Below are positions 15,146-23,750 of a stretch of DNA of 26,237 nt, in pieces. The notes below the pieces were generated by a model, which did not search any database, was not told where the DNA came from, and saw nothing but the letters and a program-made list of their open reading frames with translations. This DNA is from Verrucomicrobiota bacterium (GTDB taxonomy: Bacteria; Verrucomicrobiota; Verrucomicrobiia; Opitutales; Opitutaceae): assembly GCA_023426435.1 (NCBI GenBank), contig JAFAAS010000102.1, positions 1 to 26,237 on the forward strand. Direction: 5' to 3'. Position 1 is the stretch's first letter. The number at the start of each line of letters is the position of its first letter. The position numbers and the translations under genes were made by a program.

Positions 15146-17337
15146 GCATGCGAAACGAGAGGGAACATTCGCTGGTTTGGTCGACGTTGTTGGTGCTGGG
15201 GCTTTCGGCCCTGTGGACCTGGTTGCGGGTGATCGCCTTCAAAGACGTGCCGATGCCGTTGACCTTCGTGCTGCCGATGCTGGTGTGCGTCTGGTCGCGC
15301 CGGGCGTGGCAGTTGTGGGGAATGGCGGCGGTGTTCGCGGGCGTGACGGTGTGGCGATACTACGACGTGGTGTCCCGTCAGGTGATGCCCGTGGAGGATG
15401 CGCGCGTGTTCTTCGGGACGACGATGTTGAACGTGATTGCGGGCGTGGTGGTGGTGCAGGCGATCCTGGTGTTGCGGAACAGACTCGATGCGCAAAAAGA
15501 GCGGTTGAGGGAGCAATACTCGGAGCTGGAAGCGCAGTCGGAGGAGCTGGCGCGCCAGAATGAGGAGATCAAGGAGCAGTCGGAAGAACTCGCGCAGCAG
15601 AACGAGGAGATCGAATCGCAGTCGGAGGAACTCGGCGGACAGAATGAGGAGTTGCAGCGGACGAACGAGAGGCTGGCGATCCGGGAAGAGATTTTGCAGA
15701 GCCTGCTCGAAGTGACGCGCCGGCCTGGATCGGGATTGGAGGCCTTGGCGGATGTGTGTCAGCGATCGCTGCATGCGATCGGCCGGCCGGCGGAATGTGT
15801 GGCGGTGTTGCGGTTGGATCCGGACAAGCTGCGCTTGAAGTCGCAGGCGGTGGCGCCGGGCGGGACTCGGGTGCCGTCGGAGTGGCCGCGCGAAGGCTCG
15901 ATTGCGACGATGGTGCTGGCGGCGGAGAAGACGGCGTATGTTTCGGATCTATCGTTGCAGCCCGAGCTGCGGGCGCCGTTTGCCGAGAGCGATCGGGTGC
16001 GATCGGTGTTGGCGACGCCGTTGCGCGTCGGAGGCGCGCCCTATGGGGTGGTGCTCGCGTGCAGCTCGGAGGCGACGCATTGGTCGGAGGAGCAGTTTCA
16101 CGTCATTGAATGGATTGCGGCGCAGTGCGGGATGATTGCGGAGGGGATTCGGTGGCAGCGCGTGCTGGCGGAGCGGACGCGCGAGATCGAGGCGGCGAAT
16201 CGGGCGAAGGATCAGTTTCTCGCGATGTTGTCGCACGAGCTGCGCACGCCGTTGACGCCGGTGCTGGCCGCCGCGGGGGTGTTGGAGCGGGATGAGCGGA
16301 TTCCGCCGGACGTGAGGGAAGACCTGCAGATGATCCGGCGGAATGTGGCGATTCAGAGCCGGTTGATCGACGACCTGCTGGATCTTACGCGATTGGAGCG
16401 GGGGAAGCTGAAGCTCGACACGAGTGCGCTCGACCTGGCGATGCTGTTGCAGGAGACGACGGGCATCGTGGCGGGCGATTTGGATGCGAAAGATCAGCGG
16501 GTGGAGCTGCATCTCGACGGCGTGAGCGGATGCCGCGTCGAAGGCGACGGTCCGCGTTTGCAGCAGGTGTTTTGGAATCTGTTGAAGAATGCCAACAAGT
16601 TCAGTCCGCGACAGAGCGTGATCACGATGACGGCGCGACGGATGGCGGGAGCGACGCCGCGCGTGCGGGTGGATGTGAAAGATGCAGGTCTGGGGATCGA
16701 GCCGAATGACCTGAAGCGGATCTTCAAGCCCTTCGAGCAAGTCGAACGGATGGGCAAGCAGCGCGGGAGCGAAGGCGGCCTGGGATTGGGGCTGGCGATT
16801 GCGAAGGCGCTGGTGGAGCTGCATCGCGGAACGATTTCGGTGACCTCAGACGGGGCGGGCCACGGTGCGACCTTTACGGTGGAATTGCCGATCCTGGACG
16901 AGCAAACGTTGGAGCGATCGAAATTGGCGGTGACGCGGAGTCCGTTTCACAGCGGCGAAGGATCGAAAGGCGTGCAGATCTTGCTGGTGGAAGATCATGA
17001 AGACACGGGGCGGGTGCTGGCGCGATTGTTGCGCAACAGCGGTTATGCGGTGGACTATGCGCGGTCGGCCGGGGCGGCGTGGGAGTTATTCCAGAAATCC
17101 GAATATACGCTGGTGATTTCCGATTTGGGGCTGCCGGACGAGAGCGGGTTGGAGTTGATCAAAAAGATGAAGGCGTTGCGGCCGGATTTGCCGGGCATTT
17201 GTTTGACGGGATATGGGTCCGAGGAGGATTTGAATGCGTGTCGGGCGGCGGGGTTCTCGGAGCATTTGACGAAGCCGGTGGACATGCAGCGCTTGCAGGG
17301 GGCGATCGGGCGGATTCTGGCGGGGGAAGGGGCGTAG
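15142..17337 (+). CDS. Membrane hybrid sensor histidine kinase (coiled coil, GAF, HisKA, HATPase, receiver)
   Basis: Hybrid two-component kinase. N-terminal membrane helices lie at about 12-32, 38-52, 55-73 and 91-111. A coiled coil follows with three exact 14-residue repeats (132-145, 146-159, 160-173; consensus QSEELAxQNEEIxx). Then a GAF-like domain (about 195-345), HisKA with SHELRTP and phosphoacceptor His365, HATPase with the N box WNLLKNANKFSP and G boxes DAGLGI and GGLGLGLAIAK, and a receiver with VEDHED, phosphoacceptor Asp661 (SDLGLP) and TKP. All catalytic residues are present. No separate DNA-binding output is attached, so phosphate is probably passed on. Translationally coupled to cheR by ATGA. 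Confidence 0.93.
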   Translation: MSMRNEREHSLVWSTLLVLGLSALWTWLRVIAFKDVPMPLTFVLPMLVCVWSRRAWQLWGMAAVFAGVTVWRYYDVVSRQVMPVEDARVFFGTTMLNVIAGVVVVQAILVLRNRLDAQKERLREQYSELEAQSEELARQNEEIKEQSEELAQQNEEIESQSEELGGQNEELQRTNERLAIREEILQSLLEVTRRPGSGLEALADVCQRSLHAIGRPAECVAVLRLDPDKLRLKSQAVAPGGTRVPSEWPREGSIATMVLAAEKTAYVSDLSLQPELRAPFAESDRVRSVLATPLRVGGAPYGVVLACSSEATHWSEEQFHVIEWIAAQCGMIAEGIRWQRVLAERTREIEAANRAKDQFLAMLSHELRTPLTPVLAAAGVLERDERIPPDVREDLQMIRRNVAIQSRLIDDLLDLTRLERGKLKLDTSALDLAMLLQETTGIVAGDLDAKDQRVELHLDGVSGCRVEGDGPRLQQVFWNLLKNANKFSPRQSVITMTARRMAGATPRVRVDVKDAGLGIEPNDLKRIFKPFEQVERMGKQRGSEGGLGLGLAIAKALVELHRGTISVTSDGAGHGATFTVELPILDEQTLERSKLAVTRSPFHSGEGSKGVQILLVEDHEDTGRVLARLLRNSGYAVDYARSAGAAWELFQKSEYTLVISDLGLPDESGLELIKKMKALRPDLPGICLTGYGSEEDLNACRAAGFSEHLTKPVDMQRLQGAIGRILAGEGA
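15535..15660 (+). repeat. Three 42-bp in-gene tandem repeats encoding the kinase coiled coil
   Basis: Units begin with CAG at 15535, 15577 and 15619, exactly 42 bp apart. Each encodes a 14-residue unit starting QSEEL. Two heptads per unit keep the coiled-coil register, so unit number could change length without altering phase. Confidence 0.85.
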
Positions 17338-17395
17338 GCGGCGGGCGCGCGGTTCGCTGTTGAGGCGCGGCGGGGTTCGGATTTGTTGGCGGGCG

Positions 17396-18814
17396 ATGAA
17401 AGTTTATTTCATGGGCGTGTGCGGGACGGCGATGGGGAATGCCGCGTTGCTGGCGCGCGCCGCGGGGCATGAGGCGATCGGCGCGGATGCGGGCGTGTAT
17501 CCGCCGATGTGTGACGTGCTCGCGCAGGCGAATGTGGCGGTGCACGAAGGCTATGACGCGGAGAGATTGAAGCGCCTGGCGCCGGATTTGGTGGTGATCG
17601 GGAATGCGATGTCGCGGGGAAATCCGGAGGTGGAGTGGTTATTGGAGACGCGGGCGGTGCCGTTCACGTCGTTGCCGGCGATGTTGCACGATCTCGTGCT
17701 GAAGCGGCGGAAGAACATCGTGGTGTGCGGCACGCACGGAAAGACGACGACGACGGCGCTCGCGGCGTTTTTGCTGCGGGAAAACGGACGGGATCCGGGG
17801 TTTTTGATCGGCGGGGTGCCGCTGGATCCGCCGATGGGGAATCATTTGGGGGCGGCGGAGGATCCCTTCGTGATCGAAGGCGACGAGTATGACAGCGCGT
17901 TTTTCGACAAGCGGAGCAAGTTCATCCATTACGCGCCGCACGTGGCGGTGTTGAACAATCTCGAGTTCGATCACGCGGATATCTTTCGCGATCTGGCGGA
18001 CGTGCAGCGGACGTTTTCGCATTTGGTGCGGATCGTGCCGCGAAACGGATTCGTGGTGATGAACGGGGATGACGAGAACCTGCGCGCGCTCGGGGCGATG
18101 TCGTGGACGCAAGTCGTGCGCGTGGGAACGGGGGAGAAGAACGACGTGCGAATCGTGGATTTTGTGGAGACGCCGGAGCGGGTGGAGTTCGCGTTGACCT
18201 GGCGCGGGGCGGCGTGGGGGAAGGTGAGTTGGAAGCAGCGCGGGATGTTCAATGCGCGGAACGCGGCGATGGCGGCGACGGCGGCGGGGCTGGCGCTGAA
18301 TGCGGCGGATCCGACGACCCTGAGATTGGGGGCGCTGGAGAAGTTTCGCGGGGTGAAGCGGCGGCAGGAGATTTTGTGCGAAAGTGCGACGGCGACGGTG
18401 ATCGAGGATTTCGGGCATCATCCGACGGCGCTGGCGGAGACATTGCATTCGTTGCGCGCGCAGTTTCCGGGGGCGACGTTGACGGCGGTGTTCGAGCCGC
18501 GGAGCAACACGGCGCGGACGAAGACGCTCGAGGCGGGGTTCATGCGCGCGCTGGCGATGGCGGACGAAGTTTATATCGGCGCGGTGAATCGCGGGGAGAA
18601 GCTGGCGATCGGGGAGCGCTTCGACACGGCGGCGGTGGCGGAGCATTTGGGGGCGTTGGGCGTGGAGGCGCACAGTGCGCCGACGAACGCGGTGTTGTTC
18701 GAGAAGCTGGTGGAGAACACGTGCGGCGCGCAGGCGGCGCGGCGCGTGGTGGTGTTTTTCACGAACGGGTCGTTTGACGGAATTATTGGGAAGTATGTGG
18801 CGGCGGTGAGGTGA
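17396..18814 (+). CDS. mpl: UDP-N-acetylmuramate:L-alanyl-gamma-D-glutamyl-meso-diaminopimelate ligase
   Basis: Mur ligase family enzyme that rejoins recycled murein tripeptide to UDP-MurNAc, feeding cell-wall synthesis in the cytoplasm. From ATG 17396: the N-terminal nucleotide-sugar domain starts YFMGVCGTAMGNAALL, the ATP loop is GTHGKTTTT, the Mpl signature EGDEYDSAFFDKRSKF follows, then NLEFDHADIF and FGHHPTA. These distinguish it from MurC. Length of 472 residues is slightly above the common 450. The in-frame upstream part to 17360 is not conserved-looking, so ATG 17396 is preferred. Presence of Mpl implies meso-diaminopimelate murein and active recycling. Gene stands alone 58 bp after the kinase. 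Confidence 0.95.
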   Translation: MKVYFMGVCGTAMGNAALLARAAGHEAIGADAGVYPPMCDVLAQANVAVHEGYDAERLKRLAPDLVVIGNAMSRGNPEVEWLLETRAVPFTSLPAMLHDLVLKRRKNIVVCGTHGKTTTTALAAFLLRENGRDPGFLIGGVPLDPPMGNHLGAAEDPFVIEGDEYDSAFFDKRSKFIHYAPHVAVLNNLEFDHADIFRDLADVQRTFSHLVRIVPRNGFVVMNGDDENLRALGAMSWTQVVRVGTGEKNDVRIVDFVETPERVEFALTWRGAAWGKVSWKQRGMFNARNAAMAATAAGLALNAADPTTLRLGALEKFRGVKRRQEILCESATATVIEDFGHHPTALAETLHSLRAQFPGATLTAVFEPRSNTARTKTLEAGFMRALAMADEVYIGAVNRGEKLAIGERFDTAAVAEHLGALGVEAHSAPTNAVLFEKLVENTCGAQAARRVVVFFTNGSFDGIIGKYVAAVR

Positions 18815-18827
18815 GCCGGTTCGGGCT

Positions 18828-18876
18828 GGGTTCTGGGTTTCGGGTTCTGGGTTCCGGGTTTCGAGTTTCGGGGTTC
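18828..18876. repeat. Seven tandem copies of a degenerate 7-bp unit (GGGTTYY)
   Basis: Units GGGTTCT, GGGTTTC, GGGTTCT, GGGTTCC, GGGTTTC, GAGTTTC, GGGGTTC run without gaps through the mpl-HtrA intergenic space. No hairpin and no spacers, so it is not a CRISPR. May be a polymorphic simple repeat. Confidence 0.9.
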
Positions 18877-18938
18877 GAGGGGGGAAAGGATTCGCCGCTT
18901 GCGTCTGCCAACGAGTTGCCCTCCTTCGGAAGCACCTC

Positions 18939-21017
18939 ATGAAACTGGCATTTCGGCGACGTGTGCGCGTGATCGGGCTTGGTGCGGTGTTGGTGTTGGC
19001 GAGTGGGATGTGGGCGCAGGCGCCGGGGGTGGAGCCGACGAGTGGCGCGGTGGTGACGCCGACGCACGATCCGATGCTGGCGCGGGTGTTTCCGTCGATC
19101 GTGCGGATCGAGGCGATCCGGTTGCGGCCGAGCGACGGGCGGCTGACGAAGCAGTGGACCGGCGGGAGCGGTGTGATCATTTCGGCGGAAGGTCATGTGC
19201 TGACGAACTGCCATGTGACGGAGGATGGAGATTATTTCAGGTGCTATTTGTATGACGGCTCGCATGTGGATGCGCAGCTGGTGGGGCAGGATGCGTTGAC
19301 GGATTTGGCGGTGTTGAAGCTCGATTTGTCGCAACGCGGAGGGGAGGCGTCGCCGCTGGTGGTGGCGGAGTTTGGGGATTCGGATGAGTTGGTGGCGGGC
19401 GACGTGGTGTATGCGTTGGGGAGTCCGGGATTTTTGGCGCAGTCGGTGACGCGCGGAATTGTGTCGAATCCCTCGCTCGTGCTGCCGGAGCAGACGGCGG
19501 GGAAGATGATGTTGCGCGGCGAGGATGTCGGGATGTTGGTGCGGTGGATTTTGCACGACGCGCGGATTTTTGGCGGGAACAGTGGCGGGCCGCTGGTGAA
19601 TGCGAGGGGGGAGATTGTGGGCATCAACGAAATCGGGGTGTTCAATCTGAGCGGGGCGATTCCGGGAAATCTCGGCCGCGTGGTGGCGGATAATTTGATC
19701 GAGCACGGGCGGGTGATTCGTGGCTGGTCGGGCATCACGGTGCAGCCGCGGCTCGAGTCGACGGGGCGCGGTCCGGGCGTGATCGTGGCGGACGTTGCGG
19801 AAGGATCGCCGGCGGATCAGGCGGGCGTGCGGGCGGGGGATCTGGTGCTGGCGTGCGATGGGCAGGCGATCGAAGGCGCGGAGGAGAAGGCGGTGGCGCA
19901 TTACAATCGACTCGAGATGAGCCGGCTGCCGGGCGACGCGTTCGAGCTGACGTATTCGAGAAATGGTGACACGCGGTCGGCGACGATGACATTGGAGCAG
20001 CGGGAGCCGGCGCAGGGCGACGATGTGGAGTTGAAAGGATGGGGCGCGGTGGTGCGGGATGTAACGACGAAGTTGTCGCGCGACGAGCGCCTGCCGGACA
20101 CGCGCGGCGTGTGGCTGGAGAATGTGAGGCCAGCGGGCCCGAGCGGGCAGGCGGAGCCGGTGTTGCGGCGGCAGGATGTGGTGATTTCGGTCGATGGGGA
20201 GGCGGTGGCGAACGTGGCGGAACTGAGGAAGTTGACGGAGCGGCTGTTGAAGGATGCGCCGAATGGGAAGCGGGCGGTGCTTGCGAGTGTGCGGCGCGAC
20301 GGGGCGGTGTTGAATGCGGTGGTGGAGCTGCGGGAAGCGGATGACCACAACGTGACGCCGCAGGCGCGGAAAGCGTGGCTCGGTGCGGCGTCGCAGCCGT
20401 TGACGCCGAAGCTGGCGGCGCGGTTGGGCATTGAAGCGGCGGGTGGCGCGCGGTTGACGCGGATTTATCCGGGAACGGAAGCGGAGAAGGCGGGGTTGAA
20501 AGTGGGCGACGTCGTGCTGGCGCTGGATGGCGCGAGTGTGCCGGCGCGGCGGCCGGAAGACACGGACGTGCTGGCGCGGCAGATCCGGCAGTATCGGTCG
20601 GGAACGACGGCGGTGGTTTCGATCTGGCGCGAAGGCGGGAAGAGAGACGTGAACGTGGTGCTCGAGCAACAGCCGACGCCGGCGCCGGAGATGCCGTGGT
20701 GGGAGGATACCGACCTGGAATTTTCAGCGCGCGAGATCGCGTTCGAGGATCGCGTGCGGCTGCAATTGTCACCCGACGCGGCGGGCGTGCTGGTGGAGAG
20801 CGCGGTGCCGGCGGGGTGGGCGGCGCTGGCGGGATTGCGCAGCGACGATGTGGTGGAGGCGGCGGGCGGGGCGGCGGTGAGCTCGCTCGAAGAGTTGAAG
20901 GCGGCGCGGAACGCGGCGGTGGAGAAGGGGGAGGATTGGTGGGTGTTGAAAGTGCGCCGGCGCGGACGGACTTTGTTTGTGGAAATCAATCTACAGCCAG
21001 CGAAAGGATCCTCATGA
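18939..21017 (+). CDS. Periplasmic HtrA/Deg-like serine protease with several PDZ domains
   Basis: Secreted trypsin-fold protease: signal peptide about 1-26 (cut near MWAQA), catalytic triad His92 (TNCHVTE), Asp122 (LTDLAVLK) and Ser215 (GGNSGGP). After the protease domain there are PDZ-like segments at about 255-350, 365-470, 475-570 and 600-690, recognisable by repeated GSPADQAGVRAGDLVLA-type and YPGTEAEKAGLKVGD-type stretches. DegP usually has two, so four is large; the exact number should be treated as an estimate. Expected role is envelope protein quality control. Its stop overlaps the next start (ATGA, 21014-21017), coupling it to a non-catalytic partner. Confidence 0.9.
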   Translation: MKLAFRRRVRVIGLGAVLVLASGMWAQAPGVEPTSGAVVTPTHDPMLARVFPSIVRIEAIRLRPSDGRLTKQWTGGSGVIISAEGHVLTNCHVTEDGDYFRCYLYDGSHVDAQLVGQDALTDLAVLKLDLSQRGGEASPLVVAEFGDSDELVAGDVVYALGSPGFLAQSVTRGIVSNPSLVLPEQTAGKMMLRGEDVGMLVRWILHDARIFGGNSGGPLVNARGEIVGINEIGVFNLSGAIPGNLGRVVADNLIEHGRVIRGWSGITVQPRLESTGRGPGVIVADVAEGSPADQAGVRAGDLVLACDGQAIEGAEEKAVAHYNRLEMSRLPGDAFELTYSRNGDTRSATMTLEQREPAQGDDVELKGWGAVVRDVTTKLSRDERLPDTRGVWLENVRPAGPSGQAEPVLRRQDVVISVDGEAVANVAELRKLTERLLKDAPNGKRAVLASVRRDGAVLNAVVELREADDHNVTPQARKAWLGAASQPLTPKLAARLGIEAAGGARLTRIYPGTEAEKAGLKVGDVVLALDGASVPARRPEDTDVLARQIRQYRSGTTAVVSIWREGGKRDVNVVLEQQPTPAPEMPWWEDTDLEFSAREIAFEDRVRLQLSPDAAGVLVESAVPAGWAALAGLRSDDVVEAAGGAAVSSLEELKAARNAAVEKGEDWWVLKVRRRGRTLFVEINLQPAKGSS

Positions 21018-21802
21018 ATGCCCTGTCTCGTATCGTAATTCTGGTTACAGGAATGTTCGGCAGCGTGCTGACGCCCTCGATGGGTGCGACGGCGCCGGCC
21101 GAGGCGGAAGCCGGACGAGCGCTGTTGAAGAAGCAGGCGGAGGCGGTGGTGGGGATCGAAATGGTGGTGACCGTGAAGGTGAAGATGGGCGACCGGGAGA
21201 TGCCGCCGCGCGAGCAGCGGGTGGAGGTGAACGGCACGGTGTTGACGAAGGACGGGCTGACGGTGGCGTCGCTCGCGCAGGTGGATCCGGCGACGGAGAT
21301 CGAAGCGATGCAGATTTCGCAGCCGGGGCGTCAGATCGAGTTGCTTGGGGCGGATTTCAAGGAAGTGAAGTTGCGACGGGCGGATGGAACGGAAGTGCCG
21401 GCGCGCTTTGTGTTGAAAGATGCGGATCTCGATTTGGCGTTCATCGCGCCGGAGTCGGGGGCGGGCGATGAGCGGGAGTTTGCGCACATCGATTTGAGCG
21501 CGGACGTGGAAGGCGGCGTGTTGGAGGATTTTTATACGATCACGCGGGCGCCGAAGGCGTTGCAACGAGTGCCGTTGATTCAGAAGTCGACGGTGGTGGG
21601 GATCGTGGAGAAGCCGCGGATGTTTTATCTGATGCGCGAGTTGTCGCTGGGCAGTCCGGTGTTCGATCTCGAAGGGAAGCTGCTCGGCATCGCGCTGCAG
21701 CATTTCGCGAGCGGGCGGAGGACGGGAATCGTGGTGTTGCCGGCGGCGGATATTGCGGATGTCGCGAAGCAGGCGGAGGCGGCGCGGGCGTCGGGGGAGT
21801 AG
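21014..21802 (+). CDS. Secreted trypsin-fold protein, likely pseudoprotease partner of the HtrA-like protease
   Basis: A 262-residue protein with a signal peptide (about 1-25, MGATA). It keeps the layout of a trypsin-like beta-barrel: NGTVLTKDGLTVAS (73-86) aligns with the strand before the catalytic His, LDLAFI (139-144) with the Asp strand, and LGSPVFDLEGKLLGIAL (212-228) with the GNSGGP segment. The His position is not His, and GNSGG is shortened to GS, so it should be inactive as a protease. The overlapping start with the upstream active homologue suggests a stoichiometric partner or regulator. This is inference from alignment by eye. Confidence 0.75.
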   Translation: MNALSRIVILVTGMFGSVLTPSMGATAPAEAEAGRALLKKQAEAVVGIEMVVTVKVKMGDREMPPREQRVEVNGTVLTKDGLTVASLAQVDPATEIEAMQISQPGRQIELLGADFKEVKLRRADGTEVPARFVLKDADLDLAFIAPESGAGDEREFAHIDLSADVEGGVLEDFYTITRAPKALQRVPLIQKSTVVGIVEKPRMFYLMRELSLGSPVFDLEGKLLGIALQHFASGRRTGIVVLPAADIADVAKQAEAARASGE

Positions 21803-21856
21803 CTGCTGAGGCTAAGCTAAATTAGAGCGTTTTCAGAAAAACGATAGCCCTTCAGG

Positions 21857-21929
21857 TGAACCACAGAGGCACAAAGGCACGGAGACATCCCGTGGCCTTC
21901 CTCTGTGTGCTCGGTGCATTCGTGGTTCA
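21857..21929. repeat. Long inverted-repeat element, TGAACCACAG family, copy 1
   Basis: Begins TGAACCACAGAGGCAC and ends CGTGGTTCA, so the two ends are imperfect inverted repeats of roughly 30 bp. A similar pair of ends bounds copies at 22099-22170 and 24770-24843. Followed by AAATCGG, as is copy 3. Confidence 0.85.
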
Positions 21930-22098
21930 AATCGGGTTTTCCGATTCGGCCAACGGCCATGACATTATTTAATGTGCTATGAGGAGCCGCAAAAAGGCGC
22001 AGAAGGCGCAAAAAGGAATCGGAGGGCTCGTTGTGGCTTGCGGATTTTTGCGTGGGATTGCGGCCGAAGGATTGGGGCGGGTTTATTATATTATGGAG

Positions 22099-22170
22099 TG
22101 AACCACAGAGGCACGGAGACACGGAGGACTACCTTGGCTTTCTTCTGTGTCTCTGCGCCTTTGTGGTTCA
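22099..22170. repeat. Long inverted-repeat element, TGAACCACAG family, copy 2
   Basis: The best-preserved copy: 30-bp arms 22099-22128 and 22141-22170 differ at about six positions, several of which would be G-U pairs in RNA. Loop about 12 bases. Confidence 0.87.
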
Positions 22171-22182
22171 GGCGGCCGTCGA

Positions 22183-22213
22183 TGCGCGGTGGGGGCACCG
22201 CGCCTCCATTGGA
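22183..22213 (-). repeat. REP-like palindrome type B, intergenic copy
   Basis: 31 bases identical to 3578-3608 inside hemW. On the minus strand GGAG precedes an 8-bp stem around a CCCC loop. Lies about 40 bp past the rimO stop. Confidence 0.9.
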
Positions 22214-22253
22214 GAGGGAGCGGTGGGCGCGCGTGAGGCCGGCGAAAGCCGGG

Positions 22254-23672
22254 CTATTGGGCTTGTTTGGCGACCTTGCGGACGAGGGGCTGTTCGCCGG
22301 CGGGGAGGGCGAGGAGGTCGTAATCTTGGTAGCCGGTGATTTTCACGTCGACGAACTCGCCGACGGGGAGTTCGCGCGGGACGTAAACGCGGCCGTCGAT
22401 GTCGGGGGCGTCGGCTTCGCCGCGGGCGACGCCGGGCTCTTCGACGAGGACGCGCAGCGTGCGACCGACGTAGGATTTGCTGACGTCGGCGGCGATGGTT
22501 TTTTGGAGCGCCATGGTGCGGTGCCAGCGGGCTTCCTTTAGCTTCGCGGTGATTTGCTCGTCCATCTTCGCGGCGCGGGTGCCTTCTTCCTGGGAGTAGC
22601 GGAAGACGCCGAGGCGTTCGAATTTGGTTTCGCGGATGAAGTCGCAGAGCTCGTCGACATCGGCGTCGGTTTCACCGGGGAAGCCGACGATGAAGGTGGT
22701 GCGGATGGCGATCCCGGGAATGCCGGCGCGGATGCGAGCGAGGAGGTTGCGGATGTAGTCGCCGGACGTTTCGCGCTGCATCTTGCCGAGCATGTGGTCG
22801 CTGATGTGTTGGAGCGGGATGTCGATGTAGCGGGCGACCTTCGGGCATTCGGCGATGGTGCGGATGAGTTCGTCGGACCAGTGCGCGGGATGCGTGTAGA
22901 GCAGGCGTATCCAGAAATCCCCTTCAATGGCGTTGAGCTGGCGGAGGAGCGTGGTGAGTGCGGTGCCGCGGGAGGAATCGACGGGCGTGCGCGGGTTGGG
23001 GCGTTGTTCCCACGTGTCCATGCCGAAGAACGTGGTGTCCTGGGAGATGAGGTTGATCTCCTTCACGCCCTCTTTGACGAGCTGGCGGACCTCGGCGACG
23101 ACGCTCTCGACGGTGCGGCTGCGATGGCGGCCGCGGATCTGCGGGATGATGCAGAACGTGCACGGGTGATTGCAGCCCTCGGCGATTTTGACGTAGGCAA
23201 AATGCTTCGGCGTGAGGCGGAAGCGAGGGGTGTCGTAATCGGGGATGTAGGTGGACTTGCCCTCGATGAAATTGGCGGGCGCGTCTTTGATGAGGCCGCG
23301 TTCCTTGGCGTAGATTTCCTCGATGATCGGGGCGACCTTCGTGACCTGGTCGAGGCCGATGAAGGCGTCGACTTCATCGTGGAGGGAGGAGGAAAGGTCT
23401 TTCGAAAACCGCTGGGACATGCAGCCGGCGACGATGAGCTTTTGTTCCTTGCGGCGTTTTTTCATGCCGCGGTTTTGGTGCACCTCGAGGATGTGGCCGA
23501 TGGATTCCTCTTTGGAGGAGTCGATGAACGAGCACGTGTTGACGATGACGACGTCGGCTTTTTCGGCTTCGGGGATGACGGCCATGCCGGCCTTGTGGAG
23601 GTGGCCGACCATGATCTCGCTATCGACGAGGTTCTTGGCGCAGCCGAGGGAGATGAGACTGACTTTGATCAT
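22254..23672 (-). CDS. rimO: Ribosomal protein S12 (Asp) methylthiotransferase RimO
   Basis: Radical SAM methylthiotransferase that thiomethylates an aspartate of ribosomal protein uS12. N-terminal MTTase domain has SLGCAKN with Cys11, NTCSF with Cys47 and AGCMSQR with Cys84 binding one 4Fe-4S cluster; the radical SAM cluster ligands are Cys167, Cys171 and Cys174 in CNHPCTFC; a TRAM-like domain ends the protein (about 405-472). SLGCAKNLVDSE is the RimO form and distinguishes it from MiaB. Length 472 is normal with a slightly longer insert (TWEQRPNPRTPVDSSRG region). The stop codon TAG sits at the foot of a small hairpin. No clear ribosome site. Confidence 0.95.
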   Translation of the reverse strand: MIKVSLISLGCAKNLVDSEIMVGHLHKAGMAVIPEAEKADVVIVNTCSFIDSSKEESIGHILEVHQNRGMKKRRKEQKLIVAGCMSQRFSKDLSSSLHDEVDAFIGLDQVTKVAPIIEEIYAKERGLIKDAPANFIEGKSTYIPDYDTPRFRLTPKHFAYVKIAEGCNHPCTFCIIPQIRGRHRSRTVESVVAEVRQLVKEGVKEINLISQDTTFFGMDTWEQRPNPRTPVDSSRGTALTTLLRQLNAIEGDFWIRLLYTHPAHWSDELIRTIAECPKVARYIDIPLQHISDHMLGKMQRETSGDYIRNLLARIRAGIPGIAIRTTFIVGFPGETDADVDELCDFIRETKFERLGVFRYSQEEGTRAAKMDEQITAKLKEARWHRTMALQKTIAADVSKSYVGRTLRVLVEEPGVARGEADAPDIDGRVYVPRELPVGEFVDVKITGYQDYDLLALPAGEQPLVRKVAKQAQ

Positions 23673-23687
23673 GAACGAGGCGGGGAG

Positions 23688-23713
23688 GAATCGCCTGCAA
23701 GCAGGCTCCTACA
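23688..23713 (-). repeat. REP-like palindrome type A, third copy
   Basis: Stem GCCTGC (23693-23698) with GCAGGC (23701-23706), loop AA, tail TCCTACA; on the minus strand GTAGGA precedes the hairpin. Same family as the tandem pair at 6907-6950. Lies 15 bp upstream of the rimO start. Confidence 0.85.
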
Positions 23714-23750
23714 GGGGCGGCGAAGAGGACGGCGGTGGGAGGTGGCGAGT

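Larger units (their letters stand above)
21803..22253. other. Gene-free region packed with interspersed repeats
   Basis: No credible gene in these 451 bases. Contents in order: a TGAACCACAG inverted-repeat element (21857-21929), a small hairpin AATCGG-GTTTT-CCGATT (21930-21946), a purine-rich stretch with repeated GGCGCAAAAAGG-like units (about 21988-22016), a second inverted-repeat element (22099-22170), the type B REP-like palindrome (22183-22213) and a CCGGC-GAAA-GCCGG hairpin (22239-22252) abutting the rimO stop. Located between two convergent genes. Confidence 0.85.

Noticed and set aside
17055..17285. Small minus-strand gene within the kinase receiver region
   Set aside because: Lies wholly opposite a conserved receiver domain and has no ribosome site.
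18783..20669. Long minus-strand frame rich in Arg, His and Pro opposite the HtrA-like gene
   Set aside because: Composition is typical of the complement of GC-rich codons; the start of it also runs through the 7-bp tandem array.
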